Source: Rhodobacteraceae bacterium UBA6796 (GTDB lineage Bacteria; Pseudomonadota; Alphaproteobacteria; Rhodobacterales; Rhodobacteraceae). Taken from it: 64,000 nucleotides of DNA. The notes under the pieces are model-generated. The model did no database searches. It had not been told where the DNA came from and saw nothing but the letters and a program-made list of their open reading frames with translations. This document shows, piece by piece, positions 26,368-35,298 of the stretch. The stretch's first letter is position 1. Each line of letters starts with the position of its first letter. The stretch lies in NCBI GenBank assembly GCA_002452815.1, contig DKFM01000008.1, positions 124,001 to 188,000 of the forward strand. The letters run 5' to 3'. Position numbers and translations under genes: made by a program.

Positions 26368-27750
26368 TCAGGTGATCGGCTGATTTTGCCCCAAGGCACC
26401 GATATCGGCCGAGAGCAGCCTGTTGGCGGGCCATTCCGCCTCGACGATCGCGCCCGAGCGGACGGGGTGTTCGGGGTCGTTCAGAAACGGATCGGCGCCA
26501 TTGGTGAAACGCAGCTGCGCGCCTGTGCGCTCCAGCAGGGTCTTGGCGATGAACAGGCCCAGGCCCATGCCTTCATATTCCGGGCGCTGGTCGCGGTCGC
26601 CGCCGCGCGTATGCAGGAACGGATCGCCGATCCGTCCCAGCACGCCCGGTGCATAGCCCCGGCCATTGTCGGCAATGCGCACGGTGATTGTCTTGTCGGT
26701 CCATTCCGCATCGACCCAGACCGTGGTTTGCGCGAAATCGACGGCGTTCTGGATCAGGTTGCGCAGCGCATGGATCAATTCGGGGTAGCGATAGATCATC
26801 GGTTGGCGATCGCTGCCGCCGGGGCCCGGGCCAACGTCGAAATAGATGTCCTTGCCGCGATCCATATGCGGTTCGGCAGCTTCGCGCAGCACCGCCAGCA
26901 GGGGGGCGGTGCGCAGATGCAGATCGTCCTTTCCCGCCCGCCCCATCGACCGCAGGATGTCGCGGCAGCGGTCGGCCTGTTCGCGGATCAGCATCGCATC
27001 GTCGTGCAGTTCGGGGCGGTCGCCCAGTTCATCGGCCAGTTCCGAAGACACCAGCTTGATCGTCGCCAGCGGCGTGCCCAGTTCATGCGCGGCGGCGGCC
27101 ACCACGCCGCCCAGATCGGTCAGCTTCTGTTCGCGCGCCAGGGCCAGTTGCGTCGCCAGCAGCGCGTCGCCCATCGAATGGATCTCGCTCGAAATCCGGT
27201 AAGCATAGGCCCCCAGGAAGGCCACGCCGATCACGATGGCCAGCCAGAAGCCGAATTCGACCACCGTTGGCACCGCGATCACCTCGCCCGACTGGGTGAC
27301 CAGAGGCAGATGGACCAGGCCGACCAGCGTGATCATGGCAATCGTTGCCACCCCCAGCAGGATCGTCGGGCGCCGTTCCAATGCGGTGGCGGCGATGGTC
27401 ACCGGCACCAGAATCAGCAGCGCAAACGGGTTGTTGAGCCCGCCCGTCAGCGCCAGCAGGACCGCCAGCTGTGCCGAGTCGAACAGCAGTGTGGCCGTCA
27501 CCTCGGCCTGGCTCAGCCGCCGGCTTTCGGGAAACAGGAAGATCGCAACGATATTCGCCGCGACCGAGGCCCCGACGGTCGCCAGACACAGCGCCAGATC
27601 CAGCGCGATTTCATAGCAGCACCAGGCAACGAAAATCGCCGCAAGCTGCCCGATGATCGCGGTCCAGCGCAGGAAGATCAGGGTGCGCAGGCGAACCCAA
27701 TCGTGGTGGGCTTCGGCCAGTCGTGGCCCCGCCTCGAAACGGTCGGGCAT
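26368..27750 (-). CDS. regB: Redox sensor histidine kinase RegB/PrrB
   Basis: 460 residues. Six hydrophobic segments fill about residues 25-185, including the quinone-sensing motif GGLNNPF at 103-109. The H-box His222 lies in AHELGTPLATIKL, and the redox-active Cys262 in ADRCRDILRSMG matches the Cys that forms an inhibitory disulfide in R. capsulatus RegB. The ATPase domain has NLIQNAVDFA, DNGRGYAP and GMGLGLFIAK. It phosphorylates RegA when respiration slows, turning on photosynthesis, CO2 and N2 fixation genes. GGAGGAAGA precedes the ATG. Divergent from senC-regA across 111 bases. Confidence 0.97.
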   Translation of the reverse strand: MPDRFEAGPRLAEAHHDWVRLRTLIFLRWTAIIGQLAAIFVAWCCYEIALDLALCLATVGASVAANIVAIFLFPESRRLSQAEVTATLLFDSAQLAVLLALTGGLNNPFALLILVPVTIAATALERRPTILLGVATIAMITLVGLVHLPLVTQSGEVIAVPTVVEFGFWLAIVIGVAFLGAYAYRISSEIHSMGDALLATQLALAREQKLTDLGGVVAAAAHELGTPLATIKLVSSELADELGDRPELHDDAMLIREQADRCRDILRSMGRAGKDDLHLRTAPLLAVLREAAEPHMDRGKDIYFDVGPGPGGSDRQPMIYRYPELIHALRNLIQNAVDFAQTTVWVDAEWTDKTITVRIADNGRGYAPGVLGRIGDPFLHTRGGDRDQRPEYEGMGLGLFIAKTLLERTGAQLRFTNGADPFLNDPEHPVRSGAIVEAEWPANRLLSADIGALGQNQPIT

Positions 27751-27861
27751 TCTTCCTCCGCGATCAGACCGAAATAGGTCTGGTTGTCACATTCACCTGT
27801 GGACTATTTGATAGTAGCCTCACCGCGCGCAATCAATGCTTGACGACGAACAGGAAACGCC

Positions 27862-28497
27862 ATGTCCCTTTCTCCCCGCACCGCAGCCATCGCGGCCACC
27901 GCAGTTGCCATTCTGGCGCTTGGCGGCATGTGGTTCGCCTCGCAAGGCCCCAGCGACGACATGTTCGCACAGTGCCGCCGCGGGGTCGTGGGGGGCGGCG
28001 GTCAGCTGGGCGGGCCGTTCACACTGGTTTCCGAAACCGGCGAGACGGTGACCGACAAGGACGTCTTCACCAAGCCCAGCCTGCTTTATTTCGGCTATAC
28101 CTATTGCCCCGATGTCTGCCCGCTGGACAATGCCCGCAACGCCGAGGCGACGATGCTGCTGGATGAACGCGGCTATGACGTGACGCCGGTTTTCGTTTCG
28201 GTCGACACCGAACGCGACACGCCCGAATTGCTGCGGGAATTCACCGACATCATGCACCCGCGGATGATCGGGCTGACCGGCTCGGCCGAGCAGGTGGCGG
28301 CGGCTTCCAAGGCCTATCGCACCTATTTCAAGGTGCAAAGCCCGGGTGACCCCTACACCCTGATCGACCATTCGACCCAGACCTATCTGGTGTTCCCCGA
28401 AATCGGCTTCGTCGATTTCTTCAACCGCGACACCAGCGCCGAAGAGATGGCCGACCGCGTGGCCTGCTTTGTCGATGCCTGGAAGGGGGCCAAATAA
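27862..28497 (+). CDS. senC: SenC/PrrC, Sco1-like copper chaperone
   Basis: 211 residues, anchored by an N-terminal helix (about 7-26) with a periplasmic thioredoxin-fold domain. The copper site is complete: CPDVC (Cys82, Cys86) and His170 in LIDHSTQTYLV. Sco1/SenC proteins deliver copper to the CuA or CuB centre of cytochrome c oxidase, and SenC also affects signalling through RegB. CAGGAAACG lies before the ATG. It is followed by regA, which has its own candidate promoter. Confidence 0.96.
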   Translation: MSLSPRTAAIAATAVAILALGGMWFASQGPSDDMFAQCRRGVVGGGGQLGGPFTLVSETGETVTDKDVFTKPSLLYFGYTYCPDVCPLDNARNAEATMLLDERGYDVTPVFVSVDTERDTPELLREFTDIMHPRMIGLTGSAEQVAAASKAYRTYFKVQSPGDPYTLIDHSTQTYLVFPEIGFVDFFNRDTSAEEMADRVACFVDAWKGAK

Positions 28498-28522
28498 GCC
28501 CCTGGCAAACATGATGCAGAAA

Positions 28523-28551
28523 TTGACCATTTTTCTCTGAACGCTTAGAAC
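28523..28551 (+). promoter_or_regulatory. Candidate sigma-70 promoter for regA
   Basis: TTGACC (28523-28528) and TAGAAC (28546-28551) are separated by exactly 17 bases in the senC-regA gap, 28 bases before the regA start. It would let regA be made independently of senC. Confidence 0.5.
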
Positions 28552-28579
28552 CTTTCAAGGAACCATGCGGGGGAGCACA

Positions 28580-29134
28580 ATGGCCGAGGATGAATTCGCG
28601 GAACTGGGGCCCGATCGCACGCTTTTGCTGGTCGATGACGATGTTCCGTTTCTGACCCGGCTGGCCCGTGCGATGGAGAAACGCGGCTTTCAAACCGAGA
28701 CGGCCGAAACGGTCGCCGCGGGGAAGGCCATCGCGCAAAGTCGCCCGCCCGCCTATGCGGTGGTCGATCTGCGGCTGGAAGACGGGAACGGTCTGGATGT
28801 GGTTGAAGCGCTGCGCGAACGCCGCCCCGAGGCGCGCATCGTCGTGCTGACCGGCTATGGCGCGATTGCGACGGCGGTCGCCGCGGTCAAGATCGGCGCC
28901 ACCGATTACCTGTCGAAACCGGCCGATGCGACCGACATCACCAACGCATTGCTGGCGCGGGGCGAGGCCTTGCCGCCGCCGCCCGAAAACCCGATGAGCG
29001 CGGATCGCGTGCGTTGGGAACACATTCAGCGCGTCTATGAGCTGTGCGACCGCAATGTGTCGGAAACCGCGCGTCGGCTGAACATGCACCGCCGCACCCT
29101 GCAGCGCATTCTGGCCAAGCGCAGCCCGCGCTGA
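28580..29134 (+). CDS. regA: Global redox response regulator RegA/PrrA
   Basis: 184 residues, the same length as RegA of R. capsulatus. Receiver domain with the acidic pocket LLVDDD, phospho-acceptor Asp63 in VVDLRLEDG, and conserved Thr and Lys (VLTGYGA, LSKPADA). A Pro linker PPPPENP precedes a Fis-like helix-turn-helix (NVSETARRLNMHRRTLQRIL). The start at ATG 28580 is preferred over 28565 because GGGGGAG precedes it and the family length then fits. Partner of RegB; a strong terminator follows. Confidence 0.98.
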   Translation: MAEDEFAELGPDRTLLLVDDDVPFLTRLARAMEKRGFQTETAETVAAGKAIAQSRPPAYAVVDLRLEDGNGLDVVEALRERRPEARIVVLTGYGAIATAVAAVKIGATDYLSKPADATDITNALLARGEALPPPPENPMSADRVRWEHIQRVYELCDRNVSETARRLNMHRRTLQRILAKRSPR

Positions 29135-29146
29135 GCCCCGGGACAG

Positions 29147-29186
29147 AAAAGCCCCCGCGCCGATCCAATCCGGCGCGGGGGCTTTT
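29147..29186. terminator. Strong intrinsic terminator between regA and the decarboxylase
   Basis: Arms of 16 bp beginning AAAAGCCCCCGCGCCG enclose an 8-base loop, followed by TTTTT on the plus strand. On the minus strand the run after the stem is also T-rich, so it can serve both converging genes. Confidence 0.92.
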
Positions 29187-29211
29187 TGTTGTCCGATTGC
29201 CTTTCGGGCCG

Positions 29212-31503
29212 TTATTCGGCCACGCAATCCGCGAAATAGGCCTTCTGCCCGTCGGCGCCGGTTTCCTGCACCAGACCGTGGATATCGGTTTCAAACCCCG
29301 GGCATTCGCGGGCGAATTCGCGGTTGAACTTCAGATATTCCACGATCTTGCGGTTGAAGACCTCGCCCGGGATCAGCAGCGGAATCCCCGGCGGATAGGG
29401 GGTCACGAGGCTGGTGGTGATCCGACCTTCCAGCTCGTCGATCGGCACCCGCTGCGTGGTGCGGCGCGCGATATGCGAAAAGGCATCGGTCGGCGTCATC
29501 GCGGGGGTGTGGTCGCTCAGATACATCTCGGTCGACAGCACGGCCACGTCGTATTTGGCATAAAGCGTATGCACATGCTGGCACAGATCGCGCAGGCCCA
29601 TCTGTTCATACCGCCGCTGCGTCGCGCAGAATTCGGGCATCACGCGCCACATCGGCTGGTTCTTGGCGTAGTCATCCTTGAACTGTTGCAGCGCGGTCAG
29701 AAGCGTGTTCCAGCGGCCCTTGGTGATGCCGATGGTGAACATGATGAAGAAACTGTAAAGCCCGGTCTTTTCGACCACGACCCCATGTTCGGCCAGATAT
29801 TTCGTGACGATCGAGGCCGGAATCCCGGTGTCTTCGAACCGGCCGTCCAGGTTCAGGCCGGGGGTGATGATCGTGGCCTTGATCGGGTCGAGCATGTTGA
29901 AGCCCGGCGCCATGTCGCCAAAGCCGTGCCAGCTGTCCTCGCCATCGGCCAGATGCACGCCGTCTTCGTCTGTGCGGCGCAGCACCCAGTCCTTGGTGCG
30001 GCCGATGCCTTCTTCTTCCAGTTCCTCGGGGCCCCAGACCTGGAACCACCAGTCGTCTTCGCCGAACTCTTCATCGACCTTGCGCATCGCGCGGCGGAAA
30101 TCCAGCGCCTCGAGGATGCTTTCCTCGACCAGCGCGGTGCCGCCCGGGGGTTCCATCATCGCCGCCGCCACGTCGCAGCTGGCGATGATCGAATATTGCG
30201 GGCTGGTCGAGGTGTGCATCAGATAGGCTTCGTTGAACAGATGCCGGTCGAGCTTGGTATCCTCGCTGTCCTGCACCAGAACGTGGCTGGCCTGCGAAAT
30301 CCCGGCCAGCAGCTTGTGGATCGACTGGGTGGCATAGGTCACCGAATGCTTGGTGCGCGCGCGCTTGCGGCCCATCGCATGATAGGTGCCGTAGAACGGG
30401 TGGAAGGCGGCGTGGGGCAGCCAGGCCTCGTCGAAATGCAGGTTGTCGACATAGCCGTCCAGCAGGCCCTTGATGACCTCGGTATTATACAGAACCCCGT
30501 CATAGGTCGATTGCGTCAGCGTCATGATCCGCGGCTTGACGGTTTCCGGGTCGACCCCGGCCAACAGCGGGTTGGCGCGGATCTTGGCCTTGATGCTGTC
30601 GATCTCGAATTCGCTATACGGGATCGGGCCGATGATGCCGTGATGGTTGCGCGTGGGTTTCAGAAACACCGGAATCGCGCCGGTCATGATGATCGAATGC
30701 AGGATCGACTTGTGGCAGTTGCGGTCCACGACCACCACATCGCCGGGCGCCACGGTGTGATGCCACACCATCTTGTTGCTGGTCGAGGTGCCGTTGGTCA
30801 CGAAATAACAATGATCGGAATTGAAAATCCGCGCGGCATTGCGTTCCGACGCACCGATCGCGCCGTTATGATCCAGCAACTGGCCCAGTTCCTCGACCGC
30901 GTTGCAGACATCTGCGCGCAGCATGTTTTCGCCGTAGAACTGGTGATACATCTGCCCGATCGGGCTTTTCAGGAAGGCCACGCCGCCTGAATGCCCCGGG
31001 CAGTGCCACGAATAGGACCCGTCCTCGGCGTAATCCAGAAGCGCGCGGAAAAACGGCGGCTGGATGCTTTCCAGATAGCTTTTCGCCTCGCGGATGATGT
31101 GTTTTGCCACAAAGTCGGGCGTATCCTCGAACATGTGGATGAAGCCGTGCAGTTCGCGCAGGATATCGTTGGGCAAGTGGCGCGAGGTTTTGGTTTCGCC
31201 ATGCACATAGATCGGCACGTCGGCGTTTTTCCAGCGCACTTCCTCGATGAAGGCGCGCAGTTTCTCGACCGCCGGGTCAAGCTCTGGGCCGGGGCTGAAT
31301 TCCTCGTCGTCGATCGACAGAACGAAGGCAGAGGCGCGCGATTGCTGCTGCGCGAATTGCGACAGATCGCCGTAGCTGGTGGCACCCAGCACTTCGAAGC
31401 CCTCATTTTCGATGGCTTCGGCCAGGGCGCGAATGCCCAGTCCGGACGAGTTTTCCGAGCGGAAATCTTCGTCGATGATTACGATGGGGAAGCGGAATTT
31501 CAT
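29212..31503 (-). CDS. Orn/Lys/Arg decarboxylase (PLP, fold type I)
   Basis: 763 residues, the length of the large decameric amino-acid decarboxylases. An N-terminal receiver-like wing domain (about 1-135) is followed by the PLP core: HCPGHSGG at about 167-174, the PLP-ring Asp in HFDEAWLPHA (Asp358), and the Schiff-base Lys397 in TQSIHKLLAG, then a C-terminal domain. The substrate cannot be told from sequence by eye; arginine, lysine and ornithine are all possible, leading to agmatine, cadaverine or putrescine. AGGAG lies before the ATG. It is divergent from the DUF2946-like gene. Confidence 0.9.
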   Translation of the reverse strand: MKFRFPIVIIDEDFRSENSSGLGIRALAEAIENEGFEVLGATSYGDLSQFAQQQSRASAFVLSIDDEEFSPGPELDPAVEKLRAFIEEVRWKNADVPIYVHGETKTSRHLPNDILRELHGFIHMFEDTPDFVAKHIIREAKSYLESIQPPFFRALLDYAEDGSYSWHCPGHSGGVAFLKSPIGQMYHQFYGENMLRADVCNAVEELGQLLDHNGAIGASERNAARIFNSDHCYFVTNGTSTSNKMVWHHTVAPGDVVVVDRNCHKSILHSIIMTGAIPVFLKPTRNHHGIIGPIPYSEFEIDSIKAKIRANPLLAGVDPETVKPRIMTLTQSTYDGVLYNTEVIKGLLDGYVDNLHFDEAWLPHAAFHPFYGTYHAMGRKRARTKHSVTYATQSIHKLLAGISQASHVLVQDSEDTKLDRHLFNEAYLMHTSTSPQYSIIASCDVAAAMMEPPGGTALVEESILEALDFRRAMRKVDEEFGEDDWWFQVWGPEELEEEGIGRTKDWVLRRTDEDGVHLADGEDSWHGFGDMAPGFNMLDPIKATIITPGLNLDGRFEDTGIPASIVTKYLAEHGVVVEKTGLYSFFIMFTIGITKGRWNTLLTALQQFKDDYAKNQPMWRVMPEFCATQRRYEQMGLRDLCQHVHTLYAKYDVAVLSTEMYLSDHTPAMTPTDAFSHIARRTTQRVPIDELEGRITTSLVTPYPPGIPLLIPGEVFNRKIVEYLKFNREFARECPGFETDIHGLVQETGADGQKAYFADCVAE

Positions 31504-31585
31504 GACGTTCTCCTATCGGAAAAACAGCAGATGTGGCCGACTGCGCATCCCCGAACTCCAGCCGCCACTGCGCGCTTCGGGCCCG

Positions 31586-31599
31586 GGACCCGTGGGTCC
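31586..31599. promoter_or_regulatory. Perfect short inverted repeat in the decarboxylase/copper-gene gap
   Basis: GGACCCGTGGGTCC has 6-bp perfect arms around GT. It lies about 85 bases upstream of the decarboxylase start, within a 254-base intergenic region that otherwise shows no gene. It could be an operator for either divergent unit; no regulator can be named. Confidence 0.3.
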
Positions 31600-31757
31600 T
31601 TGTTTCGTCTGACGTCGTGGCAGTCAAGGGTTCTGTAGCCAACTTCTGGCATGGGCGATGCGGGGCGGCAACGCTGCGCCGGGAAATGATTTGCCGCAGC
31701 GCGCAGGTCACGCAAACGTGTTGCTTCGCCTAAATTTTTGGCGCAGATCGTGAAGCC

Positions 31758-32153
31758 ATGGTGAGGCACGGCAAAATTCGGGACGTTCTGACGCGCGCAT
31801 TGGCGGCGGTCCTGAGCCTGTTGCTGTCTGCCCAGGTGGCGATGAGCTATGTCGCCCTCGACACGCCACTGGAGGCAGGGCATATCCGCTCGGTCATTTG
31901 TGGTGTCGACGGGTTCCAGACCGTCACCATCAACCTTGCGACCGGCGAGGTCGAGATCACCCCAACGCAAACGGTGCAGGATCGCTGCCCCTTCTGTGTG
32001 GTGGGCGCGGCCTTGCTGGCGCCGGTGTTCACGCCGCCGCAGTTTGCCGCAACATTTCATTTCGTGCCCGCTGAACATGTGGCCGATCTGTCGGTTGCGC
32101 CGCTCCGGCTGCATCGCGAACAGGCCGCACGCGCGCCGCCTCGCGCCCTTTGA
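31758..32153 (+). CDS. DUF2946-like small secreted/membrane protein
   Basis: 131 residues. A hydrophobic N-terminal segment (about 13-31, TRALAAVLSLLLSAQVAMS) looks like a signal or anchor. A CPFC motif (Cys77-Cys80, in QDRCPFCVVGAALLAPV) plus a further Cys48 suggests metal or disulfide chemistry. The pattern recalls DUF2946 proteins, which often sit beside copper genes and TonB-dependent receptors. It lies 84 bases before an OprC/NosA-type receptor and is probably co-transcribed with it. Family assignment is tentative. Confidence 0.7.
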   Translation: MVRHGKIRDVLTRALAAVLSLLLSAQVAMSYVALDTPLEAGHIRSVICGVDGFQTVTINLATGEVEITPTQTVQDRCPFCVVGAALLAPVFTPPQFAATFHFVPAEHVADLSVAPLRLHREQAARAPPRAL

Positions 32154-32237
32154 TCTTTCGCTGACACCCAAATGCCCGGGCGTATGCCGCGCACAGCCGC
32201 GGACCCCGTGGCTGCGAATATTCAAAGGATAGTGACA

Positions 32238-34292
32238 ATGAAACTTACGACTTTGGCGCGTCTTGGCGCCTCTGGTGCGCTGCTGTGCGCACTTTCTCCG
32301 GCGGCCTTCGCGCAAGACGCCGACGCGGTTACCGCGCTCGACCCGATTTATGTGTTGCGCGAACGCGCGCGCCTGACGGCGGGGCGTTATGAATTCACGC
32401 CGATGGACATCGAGGCCGCGCCTGCCTCGGATGGCGGGGCGCTGCTGAATTCGGTCCCGGGCGTCTCGATCAACCGGATGGGCGGGCATGGGCTCGACAT
32501 CGTGATCCGGGGCCAGCAGGCCAACCAGCTGAATGTGATCGATTCCGGTTCGTTCACCTATGGCGGCTGTCCGAACCGGATGGACCCGCCGACCTCGACG
32601 CTGTCGCTCAACCGGGCCGATACGATCATCGTGGAAAAAGGCTATGCCAGCGTGACGAACGGCCCGGGCGGTTCGGGCGGGACCGTGCGGCTGGAGCGTG
32701 AGGCCCCCGAATTCGAAGAGGGCAAGAAGGTCAGCGGGTCCTTGATCACGGCGCTGGGCACGAACGGCAACACCAAGGAAATCGGCGGCACGATCGCGGT
32801 GGATCTGGGCGGCGGCTTCTATCTGGAAGCGGGGGCCGAATACAAGGACGCCGACAATTACGAAGATGGTGACGGCCGCGAGGAGCGCAGCGCCTATACC
32901 CAGAAGAACGCCGGTGTGACCTTCGGCTACAAGACCGAAGGCGCCGAGATCGCGCTGGATATCGAACGCGACAAGGCCGAAGATGTGCTGTTTGCGGGCG
33001 CGGGTATGGACAGCCCGCTGTCGGACACGAAGATCTATCGCCTGCGTGGCGGGATGGATGTTGGCATGGGGCCGCTGACGCGGATCGAGGGCAACCTGTT
33101 CTTGACCGAAGTTGACCACGAGATGGACAACTACACGCTGCGCACGCCTGGGATGATGCTGATGCGCTCGCCCACCACCTCGGATACCCATGGTGGCAAG
33201 GTCGAAGGGCAGTTCGATTTCGGCACGACCACCGCCAAGATCGGTCTGGATTACCAGTCGAACAATCGTGTGGCCTTCGGCTATGGCGGCCCGGCCAGCA
33301 TGCTGGCGCTGATCGAGGCGGGTGACGTCTCGCGGCTGACCTCGGTGTCCTGGCCCGACGTGACCATCGCGCAGACCGGGCTTTATGCCGAAACCGAAAC
33401 CAAGCTGGATGCCAGAACAACGCTGAAATTCGGGGCGCGCTACGATCATGTGCGGGCGACTGCAGGGCTTGCCGATGGCGTTGCCGGGGCACCCGCGCCC
33501 GCGCCGAACACGCTCTACACCACCTATTACGGCACCACCTTCGACGAGGCCCGGACCGAGGATAACTTCGGCGGTCTGGTGCGGTTGGAATACGAACTGT
33601 CGCCCGGGGTGACGCTGTTCTCGGGCCTGTCGCGCTCGGTGCGCACGGCGGATGCGAGCGAGCGGGCTTTTGCGCGGTCCAACTGGATCGGCAATCCCGA
33701 TATCGCGCCCGAGAAACATCACCAGATTGATGTGGGGCTGGAGGCCGAGGGCAAGGCCTGGGCCTTTACCGCGACCGCCTTCGCCGATCGCGTCAACGAT
33801 TACATCCTGCGCGATCAGTTCACCATTCCCGGCGTTACCACCTATCGCAACGTTTCCGCCACGCTGGCGGGGGTGGAACTGGGCGGCAGCCTGCAATCGG
33901 GTAACTGGACCTTGGCGGGGGATGTGACCTACACCTACGGTCAGAACCGCACCGATGATCGTCCGCTTGCGCAAATTCCGCCGCTTGAAGGTTCGGTCAG
34001 CGCCACTTATGCGGCCGACTTGTGGCACGCCGGTGGGCGTGTGAACTTCGCGTCGAGCCAGACCCGGATCGACCCGTCGCGCGATCCGGGCGTCAGCGCC
34101 GGTTGGGCAACGCTCGATGTGTTCGGCGGTTATGCGTTGAGCGAGAAGGCAATGCTGTTTGCGGGCGTCGATAACGTCTTCGACAAGGCCTATTCGAACC
34201 ATCTGAGCCGCTCGAACGTCTTTGACAGCACCATGACGCGGGTGATGGAGCCGGGGCGGACCGTCTACGTCAAGCTTGAAGCGAAGTTCTGA
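32238..34292 (+). CDS. TonB-dependent copper receptor, OprC/NosA type
   Basis: 684 residues from the ATG at 32238 (AAGGA upstream). Signal peptide to about residue 25 (PAAFA|QDAD), plug domain (about 45-155) with the family hallmark GGCPNRMDPPTS, then a 22-strand barrel ending in YVKLEAKF. The CxxxM of the plug (Cys111, Met115) and an HxM (His294, Met296 in VDHEMDNY) match the copper-binding residue pattern described for Pseudomonas OprC. NosA proteins supply copper for nitrous oxide reductase; no nos genes are visible in this window. Function: copper uptake across the outer membrane. Confidence 0.88.
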   Translation: MKLTTLARLGASGALLCALSPAAFAQDADAVTALDPIYVLRERARLTAGRYEFTPMDIEAAPASDGGALLNSVPGVSINRMGGHGLDIVIRGQQANQLNVIDSGSFTYGGCPNRMDPPTSTLSLNRADTIIVEKGYASVTNGPGGSGGTVRLEREAPEFEEGKKVSGSLITALGTNGNTKEIGGTIAVDLGGGFYLEAGAEYKDADNYEDGDGREERSAYTQKNAGVTFGYKTEGAEIALDIERDKAEDVLFAGAGMDSPLSDTKIYRLRGGMDVGMGPLTRIEGNLFLTEVDHEMDNYTLRTPGMMLMRSPTTSDTHGGKVEGQFDFGTTTAKIGLDYQSNNRVAFGYGGPASMLALIEAGDVSRLTSVSWPDVTIAQTGLYAETETKLDARTTLKFGARYDHVRATAGLADGVAGAPAPAPNTLYTTYYGTTFDEARTEDNFGGLVRLEYELSPGVTLFSGLSRSVRTADASERAFARSNWIGNPDIAPEKHHQIDVGLEAEGKAWAFTATAFADRVNDYILRDQFTIPGVTTYRNVSATLAGVELGGSLQSGNWTLAGDVTYTYGQNRTDDRPLAQIPPLEGSVSATYAADLWHAGGRVNFASSQTRIDPSRDPGVSAGWATLDVFGGYALSEKAMLFAGVDNVFDKAYSNHLSRSNVFDSTMTRVMEPGRTVYVKLEAKF

Positions 34293-34301
34293 TGAAGAGC
34301 A

Positions 34302-34325
34302 GGGGCGCGGTATCGGCCGCGCCCC
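34302..34325 (+). terminator. Hairpin downstream of the copper receptor
   Basis: Arms GGGGCGCGG and CCGCGCCCC form a 9-bp stem with a 6-base loop, 10 bases after the stop. No U-run follows, so it may need Rho or only protect the 3' end. The rest of the 184-base gap to 34476 shows no gene. Confidence 0.5.
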
Positions 34326-34476
34326 ATTGCATGTTTCGGCCGTGTCGCAGGATGCGGGCCGCCCGTTACACGCCCACACTTATTCTGCGCGATGTCGTGG
34401 GTCTGACGGCATACAAGGGAAGCGCAAGAGCATCGAGCCCGGGCGCCTTGGCAGAAGATAACCCGGTCATCCGGGA

Positions 34477-35298
34477 TCACAGGAGCAAAGAGATCGCTCC
34501 ACTCGATCCCTGACCTTGCAGCAGTTGCAGGGCAATTGATTGGCCGCTTTGCGAACTGACAGATGCCATCTCATCTCGAAGAAGGTAAAGTTTGACGAGC
34601 TTGTTCAGCGTGTCAGGTTCCGTGAACTGTGCAGGATCGGCCGATCCAAACACGGTTTCCGCTTTCTGGCGATAGATCGAAACCTGCTGATCGACGTCCA
34701 GTGAACCCATGCTCGACGGCAATCCGAGGGCGGTTTGGAACGCCACGCTCAAGGTTTTCGAGCCGATGATGGAATACCATTTCGTGTTTTCGGACGTCGG
34801 CTTTCCGGCCAGTTCGGGCAGTTCGCGCTGAACGGTCAGCGCCATGCGCATGGTCTCATCACTGTTGCCCACTGCGATTTCAAATTGATGCTCTTCGTAT
34901 TTCTGGAGGATTTCATCCGGAAAATCCGACAGGACGGTGCGCGGAGTTGAATAATCGCCGAAGCCGAAGGCCTTGGACAGCGCAAGATAGCGCTTGTCAC
35001 TGAGCTTGTTGGCCAGAGAGCCCGTGTCCAGGGTGCCCTCTTCCAGAACTTTGCGGATGAAATAGCGGTTGTTGATATCGTCATCGAGACCGAAGGCCCC
35101 CAGGGCGACACTCAGCAAGCGCCGATCATTCACCAGCTCCTCTGCCGTGGTGATACTTCCGATCTTGTCGCGAAAATAGGATTCGCGGTTCTGCAAGTCG
35201 GCAGAGGCGGCAAAGGCCGCCTTCTGCGAGTCCATGGTTCGGTTCAGGAATGCCCACCCGGCGTAACCGCCTAAAGGCACGATGGGGGCGTAGCTCAT
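34477..35298 (-). CDS. DUF1217 flagellar-associated protein
   Basis: 273 residues, alpha-helical, no signal peptide. DUF1217 features include DLQNRESYFRDKIGSITTAEELVNDRRLL, seen here as YFRDKIGSITTAEELVNDRR, and ALSKAFGFGDY. The family occurs in alphaproteobacterial flagellar clusters with no assigned role. The start overlaps the flbT stop (ATGA), so it is the last gene of the fliC-flaF-flbT unit. A 184-base stretch without a recognisable gene separates it from the copper receptor gene. Confidence 0.85.
   Translation of the reverse strand: MSYAPIVPLGGYAGWAFLNRTMDSQKAAFAASADLQNRESYFRDKIGSITTAEELVNDRRLLSVALGAFGLDDDINNRYFIRKVLEEGTLDTGSLANKLSDKRYLALSKAFGFGDYSTPRTVLSDFPDEILQKYEEHQFEIAVGNSDETMRMALTVQRELPELAGKPTSENTKWYSIIGSKTLSVAFQTALGLPSSMGSLDVDQQVSIYRQKAETVFGSADPAQFTEPDTLNKLVKLYLLRDEMASVSSQSGQSIALQLLQGQGSSGAISLLL

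Noticed and set aside
31504..31757. Gene or MerR/CueR-type copper operator in the decarboxylase/DUF2946 gap
   Set aside because: No open frame with a ribosome site and no CueR-like operator; only a 14-bp inverted repeat was kept as a low-confidence site.
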